Assembly (NCBI GenBank): GCA_034687125.1
Contig: JAQGBZ010000622.1
Coordinates: 1 to 25,798, forward strand
DNA length: 25,798 nucleotides
From: Neelides folsomi
Lineage: Eukaryota; Arthropoda; Collembola; Neelipleona; Neelidae
Reading direction: 5' to 3'
Shown here: positions 9,786 through 20,193 of the stretch, piece after piece
Layout of the letters: each line of letters begins with the position of its first letter
How positions within the stretch are numbered: the stretch's first letter is position 1
Made by a program: the position numbers and the translations under genes
The notes under the pieces: generated by a model
Seen by the model: only the letters and a program-made list of their open reading frames with translations
What the model was told of the DNA's origin: nothing
Database searches by the model: none

Positions 9786-11878
9786 TTATGCAAAATGTAG
9801 ACAATCCTGACAATTAACCATAATGATGTTGAATTCTTCTAATTGAATGGTCACTTCAGAAAATCTATAAAAACTTCTAAGGACTTTTAAGGCTATTTTT
9901 AAAATTTCCTTTCCTTTCAATGATTCATTTTCTGAAAATCATTTTATTTAAAATTAAATATTTTTAAATTTAGTTTACATAAGACATACATAATTCATTA
10001 TTTCATAATTATTTAAAAAATAAAATACCAATAGCAATATGAACAGACAATGCTACTACGTCAGGAGATATAGACCAAATTCTCAGGTTGTGAATGTTTT
10101 TAACTCTTGGAATGTTTAACAAACACTTTTGAACATTGTAGAAATCAACGTCTTTTGGTTTTCCTAAATTCGTACAAACACAAATTGTGTAAGCAGATTA
10201 AAAATTAGTATTATAATTTAAGAGTCTGAATAACAAGTATTTCATATATGTCGATTATTATGATTAATTAATAATTGTGATTAATTATTATGTAAAATTA
10301 TTTATTATCAGTATCAGAAATTGTGCATACCTTCCATTAGTATTGCAAAGGTATCTTTAATAATAGACAGAGTGGTTGCAATGACGATTAAAGAAAATAT
10401 AAAGGTGCAAATGGGATCCGCAATTTTTGCTTCTGGCTTAATAAGCATTTTAATTGTAAATTAATTAATTACAAAATAAATTTAATTGTAGGTTTGATGG
10501 TTGATCTACCATGAAGTAGATGAGAAGAGCAGCGGCAAAAACTCCAATACTTTGAATGAAATCTCCAATGACATGAATTAACGCTGCACGAACGTTGATG
10601 TTTTGCTTCGTATCCTTTTCGGCGTGAATAGTTCCTTTTCCATTTTCAGTTTGACTGCAATTATTTTCTCTGATAGAAGTCCCATGGGAATGTTCGTGCA
10701 AAGAACAACCCATTCTACCATAATTAATTTGATATATAAAAACAATTTATTCCTGTACAAAATTATTTATTCAAGAATTATATATAATATGCAGATTTTT
10801 TTCCTTACATAAGATTAAATATAATTCCAACTCCAGACGTAATTAACATTACCTAAATTATTTAATATATATATTATTATTATTATTATATAATAAACCT
10901 ATAAACGTATAAAGTATAAACGTTAGATGTATTTTTATCTTTGAGAGAAATTTTTAATTTAATTTTATTCAAAACTTACGTTAGCATCAATATCGTAATC
11001 CTCATCATTTAGTCTTTGAAATGCCATAAATACCAATATTCCGGTAACGATCCAAATTAGCAGAACGGATACCAAGGCGCCAATTATTTCTAACACAAAA
11101 CATATAATTTAGTGAATCCCAAATTTCAAATGAAGGCTTCAGCTATGAAGTATATCAATATGATGTATATTGGAGATAAAGATACTACAGAATGAAACAT
11201 TAAAATTTATTATGTATGTATATAGAAAATCTACGAAATCATTGATGAAAAAATTTTAACTTTACCTGCGCGATGATATCCATAATTAAAGCGATTGGTT
11301 GCGGGCTTTTGAGCTATGTAAATTGCAAAAAGTGAAATCATAAAGCCAAAAAAATCTGTAAGTAAATGAGCAGCATCCGTTGCTACTGCTAAGCTTCCAG
11401 CTATAATTCCTCCTGTTGCCTCAATGATCATAAAAATCACACAAAGAACAGAAGCGACGATGAGTTTATTCTTTGCTTTCTGGTCAGTTTTGTGTTTATC
11501 ACGAAAATCATGGCAATGTTCATTTAGATCTAAATATATTTTTTAAAATAAACTTATTGTTAGCTATAATGTATAGATATAAAAATTAAAAAAACAAATT
11601 AAGCTTTAATTTTTAAATATATTTTAAGATTTCAATTAAATAGTGAAATAGTAATTTGTAAAGAATGTTACAAAATACGGCATGTTTTTTTTAAAAAAAA
11701 TCGACTAATTTTTTTTACCAGAGTAAGTGTTGGTTTTTATGTTGTCCGCATTTAACCTTAAGTTTAAAACAAAATTTAATTGAGTAAAGTTAAACAATAT
11801 AATAATTAAATTAATGTTACAAATTCATTTACGAAATAAATATTGTATTTTTAATTACAGATGTGTTTTTTCTTCCAT
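9786..11878 (-). CDS. Zinc transporter, SLC30/ZnT family (ZnT2/3/8-like), complete, 9 exons
   Basis: Cation-diffusion-facilitator that exports Zn2+ from the cytosol into vesicles or out of the cell in exchange for protons. Predicted exons 11878-11859, 11756-11719, 11529-11266, 11089-10980, 10852-10809, 10714-10510, 10436-10331, 10163-10029 and 9931-9786 join in phase into 355 residues. Seen: an N-terminal HCHD motif, TM2 metal site DAAHLLTD (H74, D78), [22 protein letters not shown]5 site HVIGD (H206, D210), a short His loop HEHSHG before it, [20 protein letters not shown], and a cytosolic domain ending VTIQLEEF and NCQDC. This order and length match the vertebrate ZnT2/3/8 clade. The His loop is shorter in histidine than usual. 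Exons 1 and 2 are tiny and least certain. The stop overlaps a minus-strand AATAAA (9787-9782). Confidence 0.92.
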
Positions 11879-12428
11879 TTTATAAATTTTTAAATTCTAT
11901 AAGATAAAGAAAAAATTATTTTAGCGCTTGGCTATAAAAGTTCTATTAAGTACTAAGGTCAATTTAAATCAAAAGTTCTAAGGTCATTTTTTTCTTTTAT
12001 TAATTTATAAACGTTCAAGTGGATTAAATTATAAATTTTTGGTTCATTGAAAAGTAAAAGGATTTACAGGTCAATAATTAAATTGATTGTTTTAAATTCG
12101 CTACTCACGAGTTCACGAGATTGGACTTTTGGAGGGCAAAATATTTAATATACCTTTTTACGGACAACTCTTATTTGAGAGATATCCAACCGACTAGTTG
12201 GCCGAATAGCCTACAATCTAATTGGCTGACAATTTTCCTTTAACATTATACGCATAAATTATAAAGATAATAGATAATCTATTTTTATTTAAAAAATTAT
12301 CTTGTTACTTTCACTTTTGAGTAATCATGTTAAAATCATTTTTACAAAAATAGAGATAACTAAAAGTAATAAATTGAACATTAGATTAGCTCTCAAAATT
12401 TAATATACAAATAAAATTATTGATGCCT
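11879..12428. other. 5' region of the ZnT gene
   Basis: AT-rich, no coding exon found. A less AT-rich patch at about 12105-12235 (containing CCAACCGACTAGTTGG) may be the promoter or a non-coding first exon. Confidence 0.3.
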
Positions 12429-12609
12429 CCTATTCTGTGAAATAATAAATCAAAAGAATTTTAAAGGGCTTTTTCTCGGAATTATTTTTAGAATCAAGCT
12501 CAAGTAGGTGCCCATTTTAATATTAACCACCTACTTGAGTTTGATTCTAAAAATAATTCCGAGAAAAAGTCATTTAAAATTTTTTTGATTTATTATTTCA
12601 CAGAATAGG
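12429..12609. mobile_element. Fold-back (hairpin) element, 82-base arms
   Basis: Left arm 12429-12510 and right arm 12528-12609 are near-perfect reverse complements around a 17-base loop. The outer ends are CCTATTCTG / CAGAATAGG. No ORF. This is the structure of a fold-back MITE or a recent inverted duplication. Related sequence, without the full hairpin, recurs near 15390-15540. Confidence 0.75.
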
Positions 12610-13047
12610 ACGAAATGACAAAATTATATAATTTATAATCAAGCGATTTATTGATTACTGATAACGATAACATTTGCATAATATATATTTTAGTAGACAA
12701 GAGTTGACAAGACTGATTTAATCTCAATGAATTAGGGTGTTTTGTTAAAATAACAATAATAGAATTTGTCCGAAAAATTTGAAGACGTTATATATGGAAA
12801 ACTATTTTTGGTATATGATAAATGATAATTATTTTTATATCTTGTATTGAATTGAATTGGAACTTTTATTCGAATTAATAAGATATTACAATATTACAAA
12901 TTAGCGTTAATTATATATGAGTCAATCTTTTCATATAAAATATGATATTCTAAAGACGACTTGTTTATATAACTCATAAAATATAATCTCTAAATATAAT
13001 AAATTAATCTATAAATTTATATATAAATCTAAATCTAAATATTTACT
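12610..13047. other. AT-rich intergenic DNA
   Basis: No exon or RNA gene seen. Its first part (about 12635-12730) resembles 15460-15530. Confidence 0.35.
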
Positions 13048-13545
13048 CACACGTACTTGCCGCGTGTTCGGTGTCATAGATTTACTTGAAGCTTAGGGCT
13101 ATATTGAACTTGTTTAGATAGATGGCTAATTGCAACACATTTCATTCATTTCGTTTAAAATACTTTTTTATTTTAATTTTTAATGCATTGAGAGTATGCC
13201 AATGTGACCACTGTGAAAAGGATAGCCATTCAAAAGCATTGGGTGAACTTGGGGCACTTTTAGACATTGGTTTGAATTTACATTGGTTGAATAGGAAAGT
13301 AAAGAAGTCGAAACTACTAAGCTGTTCTTGATGCCCATATTCTCAATGCTTTAAGTTTCCAATTCACAATGGTCATTTTGCCATACCCTCAATGCATTAA
13401 AAATTAAATTAAAAAATTATTTTAAGCGAAACGGGCGAGTGTTGCAATTAGCCACCTATCTAGACAAGTTCAAAATAGCCCTGAGCTTCAACCTCCCAAT
13501 TTTCAAGTAAATCTATGACACCAAACACGTGGCTTCTACATGTCA
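13048..13545. mobile_element. Large imperfect fold-back element, about 210-base arms
   Basis: Left arm about 13048-13265 and right arm about 13330-13545 are reverse complements with several mismatches and small gaps; shared blocks include GTGTCATAGATTTACTTGAA, GGCTAATTGCAACAC and TTTTTAATGCATTGAG. About 60 bases separate the arms. The 69-codon ORF inside (13122-13331) has no support beyond being open. Clear target duplications were not found. Confidence 0.75.
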
Positions 13546-14087
13546 GAGAATACTGAATTAAGAATATACGAATATACTAGAAACAGTATAGGCCATATAC
13601 TGTTTATATATATTTTTTTATATATTATTTATTCGCCCCTTATTACTTATTAGTTAATTGTAAGTAAAGTAAGTTAGGATACAATATTTACTATACTCCT
13701 CGATTTAAAATATGGGAGTGAGGCACATCCATTATAATCTAGATGGACAGATCCAACTCATTACAACTCCAAATAACACATAGGACATTGTAAATGGAAG
13801 TGGAATCTACATTTACTAATAGATGAACAAATAAAATTGATGGGTAAATTTCGTGCCATTTTGTTTGAGGTCTTGATTTAGTAAACAATAGTTGGAGGTC
13901 TTTAGAACGTTTGTATAATGCTTTCGAATTTTAAAATGTAAGTGGAAATATATTTTAAAGATAACATTTATCTATATATGATTATATGCTTTTAAAATGC
14001 TTTTATGGAAGGTATCAGTTTAAAATTTGGAAGTACCTATGCATATTTATAAATATGGAGAGATAAAAATATATTTACATACAACTC
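13546..14087. other. Intergenic DNA beyond the ML gene
   Basis: Contains a small imperfect inverted repeat at 13580-13604 (AAACAGTATA / TATACTGTTT). No coding exon seen. Confidence 0.35.
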
Positions 14088-14093
14088 TTTATT
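14088..14093 (-). terminator. Poly(A) signal AATAAA of the ML-domain gene
   Basis: AATAAA on the minus strand, about 110 bases past the ML gene stop at 14202. Confidence 0.45.
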
Positions 14094-14201
14094 AAATTCA
14101 TTAGATTACACAATAATAATGAATATTTTAATTAATAGATTTTTAATATTTTGAATCATGATAACATAATTGGGCAAAAAAATTCTGATTCAAATTAATC
14201 C

Positions 14202-15066
14202 TTAATGATCATCTGTAATGATGTCTGCCAAGGCTAAAAATTTTTAATTACATTAAATTTAAATTTTAAATTTAAAAAATATGATTTTAATCAATGTGGT
14301 CAATTATTTATAGTACCACAAATTTCTATTCTTCCATTGGTGTTCGATTCAAGTTCCAGTTTTACTTCAGACGGCTAGATAATATAAATCTTTGTTAACT
14401 TAATCATATATCTTAATCAAATAACTTAATCAAATAACTTAATCATAGAGTGCAAAATTGTTAAAAGAAATACTTCAATATCCTATGTCATTGTCATATG
14501 AGCTCTACTTAATTTGAATAAAAAGTTAATTAAAAGTTAAAGTTAATTAAACTTTAGGAATATTTGATATAAATTATCAAGTACCTAATTATCAATCTTT
14601 TATGAGATTTATTTCATTAGTTCATTATAATCCTTACCCCATGGAAATAACCAACTGATGTGTAAGTATTTTTAAATGTGTACGATTTTCCAGCTTCAAC
14701 TGTTCCGGCAAGTCCGTAAGAAAGTTGTTGAAATTTACCATTTTGGTGAAGTGTTGTGTTTAATCTTATATTATCAGTATACTTTGGAATAAAATCTATT
14801 TCAATGATGTAATTATGTCCTGGATGAATTTCACACGGTGTTTTAACGCAATTGTGTTCATCAGTTAATCGATATTGAATAACTTGTGCTTCAGAACCTA
14901 AGGAAGTATTTTATGTTAATAAAGAAATATTTTTTGATATATTTAATCTTAAAATTATTATACCGCAATCTTTTACTCCATCAACGACTCCTTTGGGGGA
15001 AATCTTTAAAGAGGGGAGAGCCAAAGCTCCGAAAATGCAAAATGAGAAAATGAACAACTTGTTCAT
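14202..15066 (-). CDS. Secreted ML-domain (MD-2-related/NPC2-like) lipid-binding protein, 4 exons
   Basis: ML proteins are small secreted beta-sandwich proteins that bind sterols or other lipids; the family includes NPC2 and the mite group 2 proteins. Exons 15066-14964, 14897-14638, 14374-14317 and 14233-14202 join in phase (1, 0, 1) into 150 residues, the normal length. Seen: signal peptide 1-16 (MNKLFIFSFCIFGALA), VKDCGSEA (C34), HNCVKTPCEIHPGHNY (C51, C56), GTVEAGKSYTF, a C-terminal beta pair VKLELESNTNGRIEICG (C140). C34-C140 and C51-C56 fit two of the three usual disulfides. The third pair (the A-C-K loop before C-P-L) is missing. A TATA box lies about 100 bases upstream. Ligand unknown. 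Confidence 0.87.
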
Positions 15067-15162
15067 TTTAAACGGATTTGAATATAAAATTTATATTTTA
15101 ATAAATTTCGAGTTTAATCGATTCGAGTTGATTTGATTGAATTATTTCTAAAATAATTCCAC

Positions 15163-15170
15163 ATTTTATA
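15163..15170 (-). promoter_or_regulatory. Candidate TATA box of the ML-domain gene
   Basis: TATAAAAT on the minus strand, 97 bases before the ATG at 15066; a start site about 30 bases downstream would leave a leader of some 65-70 bases. Confidence 0.4.
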
Positions 15171-16327
15171 CCAATTTTATTATCAGTTTTTTCTTTGTTA
15201 TTTTATCTTGAGTATTTTCAATTTTGTACTAATTCAATTTATACAATACTAAATGCCATTTTCATGGAAAAAACAGATAACCAAATGGAATCAAAAATTT
15301 GCATTGCATTATATTTATTAGCACTCAAATTTACAAACTTAAAATAAATATTGCGTCAAATTCTTTGAAATTATTAATCAAATGAAAGTGAAAATGATTT
15401 GTTCTCGGAATTATTTTTTTACATCTACTCAAGTCGTCTCAAGTACCCTCATTATTTATTGAAGCGATTTATTTTTACTTACTAATTACTTTATTTATCT
15501 TGATGGACAAGATTGATTTTGAGAGTGAGAGTTCTCAAATGATCTAATAAATTATATTATTTCCAAGAATTTCTAGTTAAAATATGAAAAGATTGTAAAC
15601 AATTCTTGGTAGAATAATTTGATAAATAATTAGGTAAATTTATAAATGACCTGTCCATTTATCCTATTCTGACCTAATCAAATTAAATTATTTATTGTGA
15701 TAATGAATTAAAGTTAATAATATATCAAAATTATGTAGTCTCTACTCTTATAGTTACTAGGAAATTGATAAATGACAATTGATAATTTTTATCCTTATTG
15801 TGTATGACATGATGTTATACTTAAATGCATTATCTGTTAGATAAATTCATAAAATTAATATTTAGAACATTATTAAATACCTAACAGTTCTTTTGTTATG
15901 ATTCTTGCAATTTAAAAATTTGTAACCTCTTGTTGCAAATGAATAATGAGTAATTTTTATTTTACCCATCCAATCAATGATGTTTAGATATACAAATATG
16001 AATATGTATATGTAATACATTTAATCAACATTTTATAGTATTCTCAAGTACAAACATAAGTGGCGGAGATTAAATTCAAAATAAATAGCCAAACAATAAG
16101 CAATTTTTCACACTAGTAAACTGCAGATGGACCTGACATTGAGTTTCACAAAGTGCAACAGGATTGACTGATAGTAATCACATTCATTTATTTACACCAT
16201 TTTTAATAATTTCATAATTGTTTCTCAAATCCATATATTTTTAAAAATATTTATATGTTGTTCAAAAAAATAATTATTACATAATATAATTTATTATGTT
16301 TTTAAATTAATTATTTTAGATTTCAAA
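15171..16327. other. Intergenic DNA upstream of the ML and 12-Cys genes
   Basis: Divergent promoter region of two secreted-protein genes. It holds a stretch at about 15390-15540 related to the fold-back region at 12460-12730. The 12-Cys gene is preceded by an acceptor-like ATTTTAG at 16314-16320, so a non-coding 5' exon may exist, with a possible donor (GTAATC) near 16173. No other exon seen. Confidence 0.35.
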
Positions 16328-16891
16328 ATGATTAAAAATGGACTTTTGGGACTTTTGATTCTTCTCGGAATTGTTTCAATTGTGGTACGGCAGAGTGAAG
16401 CCGCGGATTCTTCTAAAACTGAATCAAATGGAATTGTAATGAATCCTTTTACTTCCATTACTGAAGAGAAGGGCAATCGGGGGAAATGTTCAAAAATCGG
16501 AGATTGTGCAATGACCAAAGGGCTTTATTGCTTAGACAAAGACGGCGTTCCTTCTTCTAAAAATGGTAGACGGTGTGGGTGCGTGGCAGATCATGAAATG
16601 CTCGGCCCAGGTGACATCCCTACAACCTATAACATGCATTTCTGTGAGAAAAATGACAAGTGTATGGCCAAAGCTGGGTCTCCATGTAATAGACAAATTA
16701 CTTTGCAATCCGGTTCTAATGTCGTGAAATTTGATGTCATTTGCTCGCCAGGGCTTGAATGTAACAGGGCGAATGATTTATGCACTGAGGCTGAGATTGA
16801 TTCCGATGCCAAATGCTCTGGATCGGGAATGAGTCCATTTATCGTTAGTATGATATTTGGATTTGTTGTCCTAAAATTTATCATGCTGTAA
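16328..16891 (+). CDS. Cysteine-rich secreted protein, probably GPI-anchored, single coding exon
   Basis: Family not recognised. The 187-residue reading frame is unbroken. Residues 1-25 form a signal peptide (ending QSEA). The mature part carries 12 cysteines between residue 54 and the C-terminus, in the pattern C-x5-C, YC, RCGC, FC, KC, PCNR, ICSPGLECN, LC, KC, which recalls EB-module or other small disulfide-knot extracellular domains. The last about 20 residues are hydrophobic (PFIVSMIFGFVVLKFIML) right after a small-residue patch (CSGSGMS), with nothing beyond: this is a GPI-attachment signal rather than a normal TM segment. It is the only intron-free coding region here apart from a possible 5' intron. 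AATAAA at 16941-16946. The ORF is secure; the role is unknown. Confidence 0.82.
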   Translation: MIKNGLLGLLILLGIVSIVVRQSEAADSSKTESNGIVMNPFTSITEEKGNRGKCSKIGDCAMTKGLYCLDKDGVPSSKNGRRCGCVADHEMLGPGDIPTTYNMHFCEKNDKCMAKAGSPCNRQITLQSGSNVVKFDVICSPGLECNRANDLCTEAEIDSDAKCSGSGMSPFIVSMIFGFVVLKFIML

Positions 16892-16940
16892 ACTTTTAAA
16901 GAATTACTTATTCTAAAAAATTTAATACTTACAATTGTAA

Positions 16941-16946
16941 AATAAA
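16941..16946 (+). terminator. Poly(A) signal AATAAA of the 12-Cys gene
   Basis: AATAAA 50 bases after the stop codon; a second copy follows at about 16978. Confidence 0.5.
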
Positions 16947-18041
16947 TTTAAAAAAATTATAAATTGCAGCTTAAAACAATAAAACTAGGTATAATATATA
17001 TTTAATATATTGATAAATTAATAATATTAATAATAAGACCATAAATATGATTATTTGTAATATGTAACAATCACTATAAAATGTTCTGGTAAATTAATTT
17101 TAATAATTTGGTGTTTCCAATGAATAAACTATATTTTGGCTGTTATTAAAATTTATTTATTCTTTACACTTTATATCTATAGCCTTTTTTACTAATAAAT
17201 ATACTATCAAATGGATATAAAAAACGAAGTATGTTTAAGATTCCATTTCATAATCATTAAAAATAAAAATTTGAAGCATTTCAAAAATTATCATTTATAA
17301 GAAAATTGACATAATTAACTCTAAAGACCAAAAAATCTTTTTTAACAATATAAATTTTCTTTCGAATTTAAGACATTTAATTAAATCCCAAGAAAGGATA
17401 TCTCAATAAATTTTAATTCATTCCAGCTTTACAATATACGATTAATTTATAAAACAATTGAAAGGTTATTAGTATACAATTTCTTTTTTTACTGAAGACG
17501 AATCTTTAAAATTGAGTTGCTGACATTGACATTTGTAATTAATTTAATTGAATAATTTTGTTTATGCAAAATGTAATAATTATTTTTCTATTGTTATAAA
17601 TTCCATATACTAATTGATTTTTTTAAAGTGGATATTTTGATTTGATAATCAATTTTTTCTCATGAATTTAAAAAAAATTAAATGCAGCATAATTTAATCA
17701 GAAGAAAATCTTAGAAATGATTATCATTTAAATGAATACTTAAATAATTCCTAGAAAATGATTTGTTTTTTATGATTATATCAGTATTACTGATATTATG
17801 ATATTGCTATTAAATATAATGTATGCATTATGAATTTATGAAACAGTTACTTAAACATATGTAGTTTTACAAACCTGACAATTCTATCAAATGATCTGTT
17901 TAATATGAAACACTTTCACTGGTCATGTTATATTAAAAAAACAAGATAATTGTGACGTGATAAATAAACTAACTGAAAATATAATTGATCTTGAATACAA
18001 TCAATCCACTTTATAGTATAATAACCTTCTAACAAAATAAT
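16947..18041. other. AT-rich intergenic DNA, no gene seen
   Basis: About 1.1 kb with no supported exon, repeat or RNA gene. It serves as the upstream region of the ZIP gene. Confidence 0.45.
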
Positions 18042-18049
18042 TATAAAAG
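18042..18049 (+). promoter_or_regulatory. TATA box of the ZIP gene
   Basis: TATAAAAG 107 bases before the ATG at 18149. The stretch 18060-18148 is less AT-rich at its start and would be the 5' leader. Confidence 0.55.
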
Positions 18050-18148
18050 GCAATTTTTAAGCCCAAGAACCTTCACTTTCCTTCTCGAGAGCCTCCAATA
18101 ATCAATATCTCAAATAAACCATAGATATTTACAAATTATAATAAAAAA

Positions 18149-19633
18149 ATGGGCATAAGCGGGGAAAAGATATGGGTTGCTGTGGGACTCGCCGCTATTT
18201 CGAGTCTTTTAGGCATCGTTCCTTTGTTCTTCAGAAGGAAATTGGGAACTCCTTCTCTTAAGTTAAACCTTTTCCTTTCCTTTCTCTCTTCCTTCGGCGG
18301 CGGCGTTTTACTTGCCACTGCAATCATCCATATGCTTCCCCATTTGCGAGAAAGGATATCGCGAATTGACACATTGACTGACGTTAACGACGGCCATTTT
18401 CCTTTCTCTGAAGTCATGGTGATGATTGGATTTGCTCTCATTTATTTCATTGAAGAAATTGCCCATTATATTGTTGGAGACGAGGTATTTGAGAATAAAA
18501 AATATAATGTTTCATTTATTATTATTAATAATTTAATAATCTTATAATAATTATATAAACTCAAATAATTATTTAAACTCAAATAATTAAATATATTTTA
18601 AAAATATTTTAATATTGCTAAATATAAAAATATCTTTTTAAATATTTTTTGCACTTTAATTATCTTCTTGTAATAATATTACTCTCTTACAGAACCACAT
18701 TGGTCATGGGCACAGTCACAACCATGGAACAAGTGTTTTTAAAGATAGTTCAATTGTTAAAAATACCGAAATTACGGAATCAAACTCAGGAATTGTAACA
18801 ATTGAGCCTGAAAACGAAAAAGAAGTGAAAAATAAGTTAACAAAGGCAAAATTTATGCGTGGTATTTTGGCTCTCGTTGCACTTTCATTCCACGGTATTC
18901 TTGAAGGAGTTGCAGTTGGCGTTCAGGCAATTAGAAAATAAAAATTTAATTTAATAAATCATATTAATTAATTTGAAAATAAATTTCACATTTAAAATAT
19001 ATTATATATTTATTATAATAATTATTATATTTTTTATTGTAGGAAGATGGAGATGTTTGGTTATTGTTTGGAGCTGTGGCTTCCCACGAATTTATCATTT
19101 CATTTTGCATGGGACTCGAATTGATGTTGGTAAAAGTGAAAGCCACCGTTTTATTCGTTTCTGTAATTTCTTTTTCCATGATTTCTTCAATCGGAATTTT
19201 AATTGGAGCTACCTTGACATCAACTGAGTCGACTGACACAACGATTATTGCTCTAATTGAAGTATGCTTAAAAAATTAACTATTAATTCCAATTATTATT
19301 TAAAATTCTTTTATTTTAATTATTTTACATTAATTATTTTAATTTTTAATTAACTATTATATTTTCCTTTTGAAGGGAATTGCAACAGGGACGATATTAT
19401 ATGTTGTATTTTTCGAAATTATGATTCGCGAGAGAGAGAAAAAGAATAAGGAATTGAAAGGATTCAAATGGGTTGGATTCCTTCAATTTGCCGCATTAGT
19501 TTTCGGCCTTTTCTTGATGACTATCCTTTTAACTCAAGTTGGTTCCCATGACCACGGACACGATCATGGTGATCACGAGGATGACTGTCACCACGACCAT
19601 GATCATTTTATAAAAGCAACTATTTCTATTTAA
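18149..19633 (+). CDS. Zinc importer, SLC39/ZIP family (ZIP1/2/3-like), complete, 4 exons
   Basis: Moves Zn2+ into the cytosol. Exons 18149-18484, 18693-18926, 19043-19261 and 19376-19633 join in phase 0 throughout into 348 residues, slightly longer than human ZIP1 or ZIP3. Seen: TM2 with FGGGVLLATAIIHMLPH, a TM3-TM4 loop starting with a His cluster (NHIGHGHSHNHG, residues 113-124), the TM4 metal site SFHGILEGVAVG (H179, E183), TM5 ASHEFIISFCMGLEL (H205, E206), and GIATGTILYVVFFEI in TM7. Odd points: the family normally ends at TM8, but here about 28 residues follow, nine of the first twenty being His; and intron 2 appears to use a GC donor (CAG|GCAATT), since the nearby GT would delete VQ from a conserved helix. 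TATA box at 18042, AATAAA at 19833 and 19854. Confidence 0.94.
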
Positions 19634-19832
19634 TTTAAGCAGAAGATAAAAACATATATATTTATACGTAGGTATATGCTTTAAGATTAATTAATTAATT
19701 AAGTGTATGTTATCCATAAGTATATATTTATTAGTGTTATTCATATAAACTAAGAATGTCATTTAGAGTGCTGCTATTTTTGTGATTCGGCCCAATGTGT
19801 TTATACCCCAATAATTTGAAACAAAATGCCCA

Positions 19833-19859
19833 AATAAAATGTGAAATTACACCAATAAA
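19833..19859 (+). terminator. Two poly(A) signals of the ZIP gene
   Basis: AATAAA at 19833-19838 and again at 19854-19859, about 200 bases past the stop. Confidence 0.45.
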
Positions 19860-20193
19860 GTTTGTTAATTTAACACAAGACAAACTATTTATGAGCGTGA
19901 ATTACCAGCGTTATCATTCAGAGTAATAAATATAAATTTAAAATTGATTATCAATAGTTCAGGATTTAGCCTCAACCTAAACAATGTTACAATTCACCCC
20001 AAAACTTGAAATAAAAGAAACTCCATATACTTCTTATTAGTATAATATTTTAAATAGTGAGATATTTAGAATGTCTTTTTGCATGGAGCCATCGTTGAGT
20101 CAAGGAGTCAATTGAGTCTTGTATGCCTAGTGAAATCAACATTAAAAATTTCATGGAGTTGTATTCAAATGAAGATAAAGTAATGAAGTGAGA

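Noticed and set aside
13122..13331. 69-codon ORF with a signal-peptide-like start
   Set aside because: It lies inside the large fold-back element and spans one arm and part of its centre; no splice context or homology.
16294..16884. Two minus-strand ORFs over the 12-Cys gene
   Set aside because: They are shadows of the cysteine-rich frame, which has a signal peptide, ordered cysteines and a C-terminal anchor signal.
18136..18441. Minus-strand ORF of 101 codons
   Set aside because: Antisense shadow of the first ZIP exon.
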